Source of the DNA: Planctomycetota bacterium
Lineage (GTDB): Bacteria > Planctomycetota > JAJSAM01 > JAJVHW01
Assembly: GCA_021414065.1 (NCBI GenBank)
Contig: JAIOPE010000063.1
Location: forward strand, 1 to 64,000
Direction of reading: 5' to 3'
DNA: 64,000 bases
Shown: positions 39,031 through 46,425 of the stretch, in pieces
Layout of the letters: every line of letters starts with the position of its first letter
Numbering within the stretch: position 1 is the stretch's first letter
Made by a program: the position numbers and the translations under genes
The notes under the pieces: generated by a model
The model's input: the letters and a program-made list of their open reading frames with translations, nothing else
Databases searched by the model: none
Told to the model about the DNA's origin: nothing

Positions 39031-39936
39031 ATGACAACGACCGCCGTTCCGTCCGCATGTGCCGCTCCGGCGACGAAGCGACCGCGCTTCTCCGTCCACG
39101 CCTTCGTCCAGGAGTTCCACGAGAGCGTCGTCTCCCGTCCCGACCGCTGGATGGCGTGGATCAGGATCACGCCCGAGATGGCGGACGCCTGGCTCACGCG
39201 GTTCAACACGAAGAACCGGACGCTCCGCCAGCACCGGGTCGACCGCTACGCCTCGGACGTGCGGACCGGCAACTGGAAGGAGACGGGCCAGCCGATCGTC
39301 CTCGACGAGGACGGCATCCTCCTCACCGGCCAGCACACGCTCCACGCGGTGATCGCCGCGGGCGTGCCGATCGTGACGCTCGTGGTCGTCGGCGTCGATC
39401 GCGAGTGCCGCTACTTCGTCGACCTCGGGCTCGCGAAGGTCCTCGCCGACTTCCTCATGGAGGACGACGTCCCCTGCTCGAACAACGTCGCGGCGGCCCT
39501 CTCCTTTAAGGCCCGCTACGACGCCCGCTGCATGCTCGTCAGCACGACGGCCGTGACGCTCACGAACGAGCACAAGCGCGCCGTCCTCTCGGAGCACCCG
39601 GGGATCGTCTCCGCGGTGATGGACACGCCGCGTCCCGCGGCCGGGTTCGGCGGACGGGGCGTCTGGGCGTGGCTCGGCTACGAGTTCGGTCGGCGTGACG
39701 AAGCCCTCGCGCGGGAGTTCCTCTCGCAGGTCCTCCTCGGCGTCCGCGTCGATGAGAACACGCCGGCGTGCGCGCTGCGCCGCCGCCTGGAAAAGCAGCG
39801 GACGGTCCGCGGGTCCGGGCTCCCGACGCCCTACATCGTCGCGATCGCGATCAAGGCGTGGAACGCGACGCGGCGGGGCCGCTCGATGGAGCAGATCGGC
39901 TGGCGCACGGGCGAGCCCTTCCCGGAGATCGAGTAG
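39031..39936 (+). CDS. ParB-like-fold phage protein
   Basis: 301 residues. The central motif QHRVDRYASDVRTGNWKETG, PIVLDEDGILLTGQHTLHAV and VDLGLAKVLADF is characteristic of a widespread phage/actinobacterial family with ParB-like nuclease fold (usual form DGQHRLWA; here the loop is TGQHTLHA, lacking the usual Arg). The function is not established. It sits between ParB and the early-replication genes and is coupled by GTG at 39936 to the next gene. Confidence 0.7.
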   Translation: MTTTAVPSACAAPATKRPRFSVHAFVQEFHESVVSRPDRWMAWIRITPEMADAWLTRFNTKNRTLRQHRVDRYASDVRTGNWKETGQPIVLDEDGILLTGQHTLHAVIAAGVPIVTLVVVGVDRECRYFVDLGLAKVLADFLMEDDVPCSNNVAAALSFKARYDARCMLVSTTAVTLTNEHKRAVLSEHPGIVSAVMDTPRPAAGFGGRGVWAWLGYEFGRRDEALAREFLSQVLLGVRVDENTPACALRRRLEKQRTVRGSGLPTPYIVAIAIKAWNATRRGRSMEQIGWRTGEPFPEIE

Positions 39937-40172
39937 TGCTGGCCGCTGCTGCTGAAGAGGACGGTCGGCCGCGGGCGGGAAGGTCCGCGCCGGTCACCCC
40001 AGCCGAGCGCGCCAGAGCCGCGCGGCTCGTTGCCGCGGAGGAGATCCGTGAGGAAGTCGTCTGCCGCGAGTGCGCCCTCGACATCGTCGAGCGGCTCGTC
40101 CGCGCGTCGCTTGAGGCGGACGAGGAAGACATCCGGCGTCGGATGAAGGAGCAGCTCGAGTGCCCGAACTGA
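39936..40172 (+). CDS. Small hypothetical phage protein (78 aa)
   Basis: GTG 39936 overlaps the stop of the previous gene; the stop overlaps the start of the next (GTG 40160). It has a helical C-terminus with REEVVCRECALDIVERLV. No family recognised. The tight overlaps on both sides support translation. Confidence 0.6.
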   Translation: MLAAAAEEDGRPRAGRSAPVTPAERARAARLVAAEEIREEVVCRECALDIVERLVRASLEADEEDIRRRMKEQLECPN

Positions 40173-41191
40173 TCGCACCCACGGCCCCGGCCGAACCCGC
40201 GCTCCTCACAGCGTCGCGCCTCCGGTGCTTCCGCACCTGCCCGCGTCTCCATCACCTGCGCTACGTCGAGGGATGGAAGCCGCGCGCCGAGTCGGAGGCG
40301 CTTCGGTTCGGGAGCCTCTTCCACCAGGGGCTCGAAGCGTGGTGGGGAACCGTCGCGACGGGCGACCTGGACGGCGCTTCGCTGATGGTCGCCCTCGCCG
40401 CCGTCGCAGGGTTCGCCGCCGACCCCTACGAGCAGGTCCGCGTGAACGAACTCCTCCGCGGCTACGACCTCGCGTGGCGCGCGGACGCCGCGCAGTACGA
40501 ACTCCTCGGGGTCGAGGTCTCCTACACCGCCGCGCTCCTCAACCCCGCGACGAACCTCGCCCGCTCCCGGACGTGGCAACTCGCCGGGAAGATCGACGCG
40601 ATCGTCCGCCGGCGTGCCGACGGCCGGGTCCTCGTCGTCGAGCACAAGACGACGATCGAGGAGATCGCGAGCGACGCCGACCACTACTGGTCCACGCTCG
40701 CCCTCGACCATCAGATCTCCGGCTACGTGATCGGCGCCGAGGCCCTCGGCCACCACGTCGACGAGATCCTCTACGACGTGGCGCGGAAGACCGGGCTCCG
40801 GCCGCTCCGCGCGACGGCGCCCGAGTCGCGGAAGTACACGAAGGACGGCCGCCTCTACGCGAACCAGCGCGAGGTGGACGAGTCCGTCGAGGACTACCGC
40901 CTCCGCGTCCGCGCGGAGATCGAGGGCGACCTGTCGCGGTTCTTCCAGCGGCGGAGCATCCCCCGGACCGAGTCGCAGATCCGCGACTTCCTCCAGGACG
41001 CGTGGCAGCAGGGCCGCGCGATGCGGGAAATGGAGCTCGAGGGCTTCGCGCCGCGGAATCCGGAGGCCTGCCACCGCTTCGGCACCTGCCCCTTCTGGCA
41101 GGCCTGCGGCACGGGCAGCCATCCGAGCGACCACGTGAACGACTACGACCAGCTCTTGAACGTGAACCCAGAACTGACGGAGGAACGATGA
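40160..41191 (+). CDS. PD-(D/E)XK nuclease (RecB/Cas4-like) recombination protein
   Basis: 343 residues from GTG 40160. Opens with LTASRLRCFRTCPRLHHLRYVEGWKP, then FGSLFHQGLEAWW; GKIDAIV, VLVVEHKTT (the E-x-K catalytic strand) and DHQISGYVIGAEALG form the PD-(D/E)XK core near residues 140-190. The C-terminus has CHRFGTCPFWQACGTG, which with C22 could hold a 4Fe-4S cluster as in AddB/Cas4 relatives. Likely an exonuclease used for phage DNA recombination, acting with the downstream ATPase. Overlaps the next start by ATGA. Confidence 0.88.
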   Translation: MPELIAPTAPAEPALLTASRLRCFRTCPRLHHLRYVEGWKPRAESEALRFGSLFHQGLEAWWGTVATGDLDGASLMVALAAVAGFAADPYEQVRVNELLRGYDLAWRADAAQYELLGVEVSYTAALLNPATNLARSRTWQLAGKIDAIVRRRADGRVLVVEHKTTIEEIASDADHYWSTLALDHQISGYVIGAEALGHHVDEILYDVARKTGLRPLRATAPESRKYTKDGRLYANQREVDESVEDYRLRVRAEIEGDLSRFFQRRSIPRTESQIRDFLQDAWQQGRAMREMELEGFAPRNPEACHRFGTCPFWQACGTGSHPSDHVNDYDQLLNVNPELTEER

Positions 41192-42222
41192 ACGCAACCC
41201 AGACGAGACCCGCGGCCCGCGCGCCGCAGCCCGCCGCGCCGAGCGCACGGCGCATGACCCTGTCGAGCATCCGGAAGACGCTCGACCGCGGACCGGAGAA
41301 GCTCTTCCTCTACGGGATCGAGGGCGTCGGGAAGTCCTCCTTCGCCGCGGCGGCGCCGAACCCCGTCTTCCTCGCCGCCGAGGACGGCATCAGGAACTTG
41401 GTCCCGGTCCCCGAGAGCTTCCCGACGCCCGAGACATTCCAGGACGTGCTCGACGCCGTCGCCGAACTGGAGACCGGGCAGCACAGCTACCAGACGCTCG
41501 TCGTCGACACGATCGACGCGGTGGACGCGCTCATCCGCGATCAGGTCTGCCGCCGGAACGGCTGGTCGCCCGAGGACTTCGACGCCTACGGACGCGGTCT
41601 CAAGGTGACGCCCGACGAGCACCGGCGGCTCATCGCCGCGCTCGACCGGCTCGCGGCCATCCGCGGCATGAACGTGATCGTCCTCGCCCACGCGAGGACG
41701 AAGACCTTCAAGAACCCGGCCGGCGCGGACTACCTGCGCTACGAGCCGAACCTCGCCGGCGAGATGTCTCCGGCCCTCTGGAAGTACTGGGCGGAGGCCG
41801 TCCTCTTCGCGACGCACGAGGCCTTCGTGCAGGTCGCGAAGTCGGGGAGCGAGGACCCGGCGCTCAAGCGCGGCAAGGGCGTTTCGACCGGCCGCCGCGT
41901 CCTCTACACCGAGTGGAACGCCGCCTACGACGCGAAGAACCGCTACGGGCTCCCCTCGGAGCTCCCGCTCGACTTCGCCGAGTACGCCGCGGCGCGTGAG
42001 CGCGGGCACCCGGCGTCGCCGGACGCGCTCCGCACCGAGGTCCTCTCGCTCGTCGAGGAACTCCGGCCGACGCCGGAGACCAGGGCCGCGATCGGCGTGA
42101 AGCTCGCCGCCTGCGGCGAGTCGGCGCGCGACCTCGCGCGCCTCGTCAATCTGCTTCGCGAGAAGGTCACGAACAAGGGCAACGACACGGGCACGGCAAC
42201 GCCGGCCCAGGAGGGAGCGTAG
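41188..42222 (+). CDS. RecA-like phage ATPase (Sak4-type recombination protein)
   Basis: 344 residues from ATG 41188. A Walker A-like FLYGIEGVGKSSFAAAAP (about 48-65), an LVVDTIDAVDALI Walker B region (about 106-118), and VIVLAHARTKTF after it match the AAA/RecA-like nucleotide-binding proteins that phages use as single-strand annealing or repair factors. The C-terminus contains an acidic helix. With the nuclease before it and the next two genes, this forms a recombination/replication module. No helicase motifs V or VI seen, so not a replicative helicase. Confidence 0.85.
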   Translation: MNATQTRPAARAPQPAAPSARRMTLSSIRKTLDRGPEKLFLYGIEGVGKSSFAAAAPNPVFLAAEDGIRNLVPVPESFPTPETFQDVLDAVAELETGQHSYQTLVVDTIDAVDALIRDQVCRRNGWSPEDFDAYGRGLKVTPDEHRRLIAALDRLAAIRGMNVIVLAHARTKTFKNPAGADYLRYEPNLAGEMSPALWKYWAEAVLFATHEAFVQVAKSGSEDPALKRGKGVSTGRRVLYTEWNAAYDAKNRYGLPSELPLDFAEYAAARERGHPASPDALRTEVLSLVEELRPTPETRAAIGVKLAACGESARDLARLVNLLREKVTNKGNDTGTATPAQEGA

Positions 42223-42225
42223 ACC

Positions 42226-42849
42226 ATGGACTACCGAACGATCCAGCCGGGCCGCTACGTCGGCACCGTCACGTCCTCGTGCCTCGGGCGCGCGGGGAAC
42301 GGCACCGAGCAGCTCGCGATCGGCTTCGACGTGCATCTCGGCGTCGACCAGCAGTCGGTCCCGATGACGTGGTACGGGTTCTTCACGGACCGGGCGTGGG
42401 AGACGACCGAGAAGGCGCTCCGCGCGCTCGGGTGGGATCCCGCCGACCACGACTACCAGCTCGACGCGCTGAACCCCGTCGATCCGTACGACACGCCGAT
42501 CAGGGGCGTCGAAGCGCAGCTCGTCCTCGAGCACGAGGACGACGGCGAGGGCGGCCAGCGGATCCGCATCCGCTGGGTGAACGCTGTGAACGGCGGGCTC
42601 GCGGTGAAGGAGCGGATGGAGGCGGGCGAGGCGACGGCCTTCTCGCACAACCTCCGTGCCCGACTCATCGCGCAGAAGGGCCCGCAGCAGCGGCGTCCCG
42701 CCCCGGCGCGTCCGGCGGCGAGCGCCCCGGCGTCCCGCACCGCGACGGCGACCGCCACGAGGCCGCCTGCGCCGGCGAACCGTCCGGCACCGACCGCCGC
42801 CCCCGCGGCGGCGCCCGCTGACGTCGACTTCGACGACATCCCCTTCTGA
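42226..42849 (+). CDS. Phage single-strand DNA-binding-like protein (DUF669-type)
   Basis: 207 residues. N-terminal two thirds: RYVGTVTSSCLGRAGNGTEQ, FDVHLGVDQQSVPMTWYGFF, then AWETTEKALRALGWDP and EAQLVLEHEDDGEGGQ, an OB-like domain found next to Sak4/RecA-like genes. The C-terminal 70 residues are Ala/Pro-rich, ending with an acidic VDFDDIPF tip, exactly the acidic-tail pattern of single-strand DNA-binding proteins. I call it SSB-like by context and tail, with no direct proof. Confidence 0.75.
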   Translation: MDYRTIQPGRYVGTVTSSCLGRAGNGTEQLAIGFDVHLGVDQQSVPMTWYGFFTDRAWETTEKALRALGWDPADHDYQLDALNPVDPYDTPIRGVEAQLVLEHEDDGEGGQRIRIRWVNAVNGGLAVKERMEAGEATAFSHNLRARLIAQKGPQQRRPAPARPAASAPASRTATATATRPPAPANRPAPTAAPAAAPADVDFDDIPF

Positions 42850-42867
42850 CCGGAGCGGCGGTGCGGC

Positions 42868-43359
42868 ATGCGAGTCCTCGCGATCGATCCTGGGACGTCC
42901 TGCGGCTGGGCGGTACGCCACGCCGCGGCGTCCTGGGATTCGGGCGTGTGGGATCTCGCGCCGCGTCGCCACGAGGGCGGCGGGATGCGGTTCCTCCGGC
43001 TCCGCGCGTATCTGCGCGAGGTCCTCGACCGCTTCCCGCCTGACCTCGTCGGGTACGAGGAGGTCTGGATGCATCGCGGCGTCGCCGCGGCGCACATCTA
43101 CGGCGGCATCGTCGCGGTCGTCGTCGAGGAGTGCGAGGCGCGGAAGATCCCGTACGCCTCGGTCCACTACGCGACGGCGAAGAAGACGGCGACCGGGAAG
43201 GGCAACGCCGACAAGGCGGCGATGGTCGCCGCGGCGGCGGCGCGCTGGCCGCGCGTGGAGCCCTACGACGACAACGAGGCGGACGCGCGGTGGATCGCCG
43301 AGACCGCGGCGATCGAGTTCGCAGGAGCCGGAGATCGAGGGGGCGGGGCCGCATGCTGA
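42868..43359 (+). CDS. RuvC-like Holliday-junction resolvase
   Basis: 163 residues. Begins MRVLAIDPGTSCGWAV (first catalytic Asp at residue 7 and the GT turn), then YEEVWMHRG with the second acidic residue, VEECEARKIP, and a terminal DDNEADARWIAETAA with the last acidic pair, matching RuvC nuclease fold order. Size is close to E. coli RuvC. It probably resolves branched phage DNA before packaging. Overlaps the next start by a few bases. Confidence 0.88.
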   Translation: MRVLAIDPGTSCGWAVRHAAASWDSGVWDLAPRRHEGGGMRFLRLRAYLREVLDRFPPDLVGYEEVWMHRGVAAAHIYGGIVAVVVEECEARKIPYASVHYATAKKTATGKGNADKAAMVAAAAARWPRVEPYDDNEADARWIAETAAIEFAGAGDRGGGAAC

Positions 43360-44219
43360 GGATTCGCAGTTGGGAGCGCTGGCAGCGGCCCTTCATCTAC
43401 GAGGTGACGCGGCGGCGGAAGGACAAGGGCGCGCCGGTGACGATGCGCTACGTCGCGCTCGCGGCCGACCTCGACGACGAGCCGAGCGACGGCGAGGACG
43501 AGGGCAACTGGCGGCGCTTCGCCCGGCTCGTCGGCCCGCGCCAGGCGGAGACCATGCTCGTCCGCGTCCTCCAGTACGTCGCGACGAAAGCCGCGCTCAC
43601 GGGACAGATCCGCGTGTCGCGCGAGAGCTTCGGCGCGGTCGTGCTCTCGCGCGACCTCGACGTCGTCTCGCGCGCCGACGGCGAGCGGGTCTACGACGCC
43701 CTCGTGCTGTCGGCGATCGCCGAGGATCCCGCCGGGCAGATGTCCGGCGACGCGTCCGGGGAGATGACCGGGCATGTGTCCGGTCAACTGCCCGGGCACT
43801 CGTCCGGTCCGTTGCCCGGACAGTCGCCCGGGGAACCGTCCGGGGACCTGCCGGGCAGTTTGCCGCCTCTCGCGGGCGCGCCCCCGCGCGCGCGTTCCGT
43901 GTCCGTGTCCGTGGATGGATCCCCACCCCTACCCTCCCCTGCCGGGGAGGGCGGAGGGCAGTCGGCTCCGCCCCCGGAGGACCAGGCGCAACCCGGCGAG
44001 CCGCTCACGGTCGGCGAGCGCGCCGCGGCGTGCGTCGTCGCCGAGGCGATCGAGCGCGGCGACGTGCGGCTCGATCCAGACGACGAGCAGCGCGTGCTCG
44101 TCGGTGCGAAGGAGCACCGCGTCCCGCTTCGCGTCGCCTGCAACGCGGCTCGGGACGCCGCCCGCGCCGACGCGCGCGACCGGCGTCGCGACGCCCGGGA
44201 TCGCGGAGGCGCAGCGTGA
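43353..44219 (+). CDS. Hypothetical phage protein with 12-bp repeat-encoded tetrapeptide array
   Basis: 288 residues from ATG 43353. N-terminal 105 residues are a compact charged domain (SWERWQRPFIYEVTRR, YVALAADLDDE) similar in position to replisome-organiser proteins. Around residues 127-172 lies an array of [S/P/T]-G-x-x tetrapeptides encoded by 12-bp units. The C-terminal domain has GERAAACVVAEAIERGDV and an Arg/Asp-rich tail. It may be a replication or DNA-binding protein. The stop overlaps the next GTG by one codon. Confidence 0.6.
   Translation: MLRIRSWERWQRPFIYEVTRRRKDKGAPVTMRYVALAADLDDEPSDGEDEGNWRRFARLVGPRQAETMLVRVLQYVATKAALTGQIRVSRESFGAVVLSRDLDVVSRADGERVYDALVLSAIAEDPAGQMSGDASGEMTGHVSGQLPGHSSGPLPGQSPGEPSGDLPGSLPPLAGAPPRARSVSVSVDGSPPLPSPAGEGGGQSAPPPEDQAQPGEPLTVGERAAACVVAEAIERGDVRLDPDDEQRVLVGAKEHRVPLRVACNAARDAARADARDRRRDARDRGGAA
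43732..43866 (+). repeat. Tandem 12-bp repeat array in a phage gene
   Basis: Eleven or so units beginning CCGG, spaced exactly 12 bp (43732, 43744, 43756, 43768, 43780, 43792, 43804, 43816, 43828, 43840, then one base earlier), each giving a Gly plus two variable residues. The array is in frame, so its length can change without a frameshift. Confidence 0.85.
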
Positions 44220-44701
44220 CGGCGGACGTCGCAGAGCCCGCCGTCGCCGCGCCGGCCATTCTCGCCACGCCGTGCGTCGCGTCCGACGCCGAGGGTCGGC
44301 ACTGCACCGTCGGGCTTCTCCTCGGCGCGGCGTGCTGCCCGGACGGAAGCTGCTGGAGTTGCACGACGCAAGCCGCCTGGACGCGGCGCTCGGGCTTCTC
44401 GGACTACGCGGTGTTCCGGTCCATCGTGCGGACCCGCCGCGGCCTCCTCGACCAATGCCCGCTCTGCGGGTTCCCGCCGCCGCCACCGATCACGGAGTCG
44501 AGCCCGCTCCCGCGTCTCGATCGTTCGGGTCGCACGGCGAGCGGATCGTGGGAGTGTCGGACGTGCGGACGCCCGCTCCCGCAGCGACGGCGGCACTACT
44601 GCTCCGACGCCTGCTGGCGCGAGCACGTCCGGCGGACCGAGATGGACGGGAACGAGATCGCGACGCCAACTGCGCCGCGCGTCTTCCGCGCGCGCCCATG
44701 A
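44216..44701 (+). CDS. Cysteine-rich hypothetical phage protein with zinc-finger-like tail
   Basis: 161 residues from GTG 44216 (GTGA overlap). A central CCPDGSCWSC segment, then CPLCGFPPP, and near the C-terminus CRTCGRPLPQRRRHYCSDAC, a C4-type metal-binding finger like those of phage HNH/transcription proteins. A short Pro run separates domains. Probably binds nucleic acid. No closer assignment. Confidence 0.6.
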   Translation: MTADVAEPAVAAPAILATPCVASDAEGRHCTVGLLLGAACCPDGSCWSCTTQAAWTRRSGFSDYAVFRSIVRTRRGLLDQCPLCGFPPPPPITESSPLPRLDRSGRTASGSWECRTCGRPLPQRRRHYCSDACWREHVRRTEMDGNEIATPTAPRVFRARP

Positions 44702-44716
44702 GTCGGTGGGCGATCC

Positions 44717-45004
44717 TCAGTCGCCCTGCCGATCACGCGCCCCGCTCTCGAACTCATCAAGCGCGCGAACTGCATCATCCTGGATGACCGAAGCCATGTC
44801 GGCTCTCTGCGACCACTCTGGGTGCGTGGTGACGATGCGCTTCGCCTCCCCGAGCGAGACATCAAGCGCCAGCCGGGTAACGTAGATGGCATCGATGACG
44901 GACGTGTCCGGCTGGTGGCCGAGCCAGGCGACGATCGCATCATCCGCCGCGCCATCTGCTCGCTGTCGGACGGCCTCTCGCAGGAGCAGTTCTCGGTCCC
45001 GCAT
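44717..45004 (-). CDS. Small ribosomal L7/L12-like C-terminal-domain protein, antisense to the phage operon
   Basis: 95 residues. MRDRELLLREAVRQRADGAADDAIVAWL, then VIDAIYVTRLALDVSLGEAKRIVTTHPEW, resembling the KAxxLVE-type helix of L7/L12 C-terminal domains in a family of small stand-alone proteins. It is the only minus-strand gene between the integrase block and 54 kb, so it is probably an independently expressed moron. Function unknown; a DNA-mimic or translation-interacting role is conceivable. Confidence 0.65.
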   Translation of the reverse strand: MRDRELLLREAVRQRADGAADDAIVAWLGHQPDTSVIDAIYVTRLALDVSLGEAKRIVTTHPEWSQRADMASVIQDDAVRALDEFESGARDRQGD

Positions 45005-45123
45005 GCCACAACCCTACCGTGCCTCGCGCGCGGACCGGTGCGCTTCCCTGACACAGTGCGGGCAGTGGACCGTCGTAGCCGCCACGACTTGCACGAGCCT
45101 CCCGCGCGCCCACGATCGCGTTC

Positions 45124-45501
45124 GTGCCGCGACGACCGCCCCGCGCCTGCGCCGTCCCCGGATGCCCCGCCCTCGTCGAGGACGGCGCCCGCTGCACCGA
45201 CCACGCCCGTGCCCTCCGCGCTGAGTTCGACTCGCTCCGTCCCTCGGCCGCGCGCCGGGGCTACGGCGGCCCGTGGCGGCGCATCCGCCTCGCGCACCTG
45301 ACGCGTCACCCGCTCTGCGCGGCCTGCGAGCGGGCTGGCATCGCGACCCCGGCCACCGACGTGGACCACGTCGTCCCGCTCCGCCGAGGCGGCACGCACG
45401 CGCCGTCGAACCTCCAATCGCTCTGCCACTTCCACCACTCGTCGAAGACCGCCCGCGAGGACGGCCGCTTCGGCGCGCGCGCCACGGGGTCCGCGCGATG
45501 A
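45124..45501 (+). CDS. HNH endonuclease
   Basis: 125 residues from GTG 45124. N-terminal zinc knuckle CAVPGCPALV..CTDH; core PLCAACERAG (C-x2-C), DVDHVVPLRRGG (the His-containing betabetaalpha motif), then NLQSLCHFHHSSKTA. This is the HNH nuclease that commonly lies just before small terminase in HK97-like phages and assists terminase cleavage. It is the first gene of the packaging operon and overlaps the next ORF by ATGA. Confidence 0.92.
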   Translation: MPRRPPRACAVPGCPALVEDGARCTDHARALRAEFDSLRPSAARRGYGGPWRRIRLAHLTRHPLCAACERAGIATPATDVDHVVPLRRGGTHAPSNLQSLCHFHHSSKTAREDGRFGARATGSAR

Positions 45502-45905
45502 CGCGCTACGCTGTCCCGCTCCACGACCTCGACGCCGTGTGGCGCACGCCCTCGGGCGCAGCGCTCGTCGATCTCGCGCTCGACGCGCAGCGCGCCGAGG
45601 ATGCTGAGGTCGTCGACGTCGAGGGCACGGAGGCCCTCGTCCTGCGCGGCCCGTCTGCGCGCACCGAAGCCCTGGCGTCGGGGCTCGCGGCGACCGCGTT
45701 CCCCGCACCAGCCGTGCGCACGGCGCGCGTGTTCGCCAACGACGGCGACGGCTGGCGGCGCATCTCGGCGGCCGACCTCGCCGACCGTGCCGAGGTGGCA
45801 GCCCGGGAGGGGGGGAGGCGAACGCGGGCCCCTTCGCGCCCGGGACCGGAGCGCGCCTCGTTTGCACGCGCGTGCAGGTTTCACACTTCCGGAATCGGTG
45901 ACTGA
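45498..45905 (+). CDS. Hypothetical packaging-operon protein
   Basis: 135 residues from ATG 45498. Alpha/beta content, ending with a basic stretch and SFARACRFHTSGIGD. No family recognised. Both overlaps (ATGA with the HNH gene, stop/start with the next gene at 45905) place it inside the operon. Confidence 0.6.
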   Translation: MTRYAVPLHDLDAVWRTPSGAALVDLALDAQRAEDAEVVDVEGTEALVLRGPSARTEALASGLAATAFPAPAVRTARVFANDGDGWRRISAADLADRAEVAAREGGRRTRAPSRPGPERASFARACRFHTSGIGD

Positions 45906-46156
45906 TGGGACGCCGCGGTCCGCCTGCGCTGCCGTCCGCGATGAAGCGCTCGCGTGGGACGTTCCAGCCGTGTCGCAACAGCCCCGCTGAGCCGCGCGGC
46001 ACCGAGTTCCGGCGGCTCCTCCTGGAGTTCGGGCTGACGCCCGCAGCCGCGACGCGCGTCCGGGCGGACGGCGAGCAGGCCGCGGAGGGCGACGCAAACC
46101 AGCGGCGCTTCTTCAGTCTCGTCGCCGGGAAACGGCGGAAGGCCGGTACGCCGTGA
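45905..46156 (+). CDS. Short P27-like small terminase subunit
   Basis: 83 residues. It begins MGRRGPPALPSAMKRSRG, the typical basic N-terminus of P27-family small terminases, and ends with EFRRLLLEFGLTPAAATRV, the typical C-terminal helix of the same family. The middle of the family (a DNA-binding/oligomerising region of some 60-70 residues) is missing, so this is a compressed version. Position, two genes after the HNH and before the terminase, fits. It may bind DNA with help from neighbours or be a remnant. Confidence 0.7.
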   Translation: MGRRGPPALPSAMKRSRGTFQPCRNSPAEPRGTEFRRLLLEFGLTPAAATRVRADGEQAAEGDANQRRFFSLVAGKRRKAGTP

Positions 46157-46425
46157 AGCCCGCGGCCCTCGTCTACCTCCGGGACAACGTCGCGGCGCAG
46201 CGACTCGCCGTCGCGTGGCCGCTCGTGCCCGACCGAACGCGCCCGGAGAAGGCGCTCGCGCGCGCGTGGGCGGAACTCGCCGACGTCCCGCCGCACCAGG
46301 CCGAGGCGCTCGCGCCGGTGCTCCGCTCGCACGGCATCTGCCGCGACGATGGGACGGTCGATCCCCTCGCCGAGCAGTACATTGGCGCGCAGGTGCAGGC
46401 CACGATCCGAGGGCCGCGTCGGTGA
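46153..46425 (+). CDS. Small hypothetical phage protein (90 aa)
   Basis: From GTG 46153 overlapping the previous stop. MKPAALVYLRDNVAAQRL and VPPHQAEALAPVLRSHGICRDDGTVD suggest a helical, possibly DNA-binding protein. No family recognised. It could supply the function lacking in the short terminase subunit. Confidence 0.55.
   Translation: MKPAALVYLRDNVAAQRLAVAWPLVPDRTRPEKALARAWAELADVPPHQAEALAPVLRSHGICRDDGTVDPLAEQYIGAQVQATIRGPRR

Noticed and set aside
41143-43167. 674-residue minus-strand frame over the recombination genes
   Set aside because: Shadow of the ATPase, SSB-like and RuvC-like genes on the other strand.
43732-43866. CRISPR-like array
   Set aside because: Units are 12 bp with no spacers and encode an in-frame tetrapeptide repeat.
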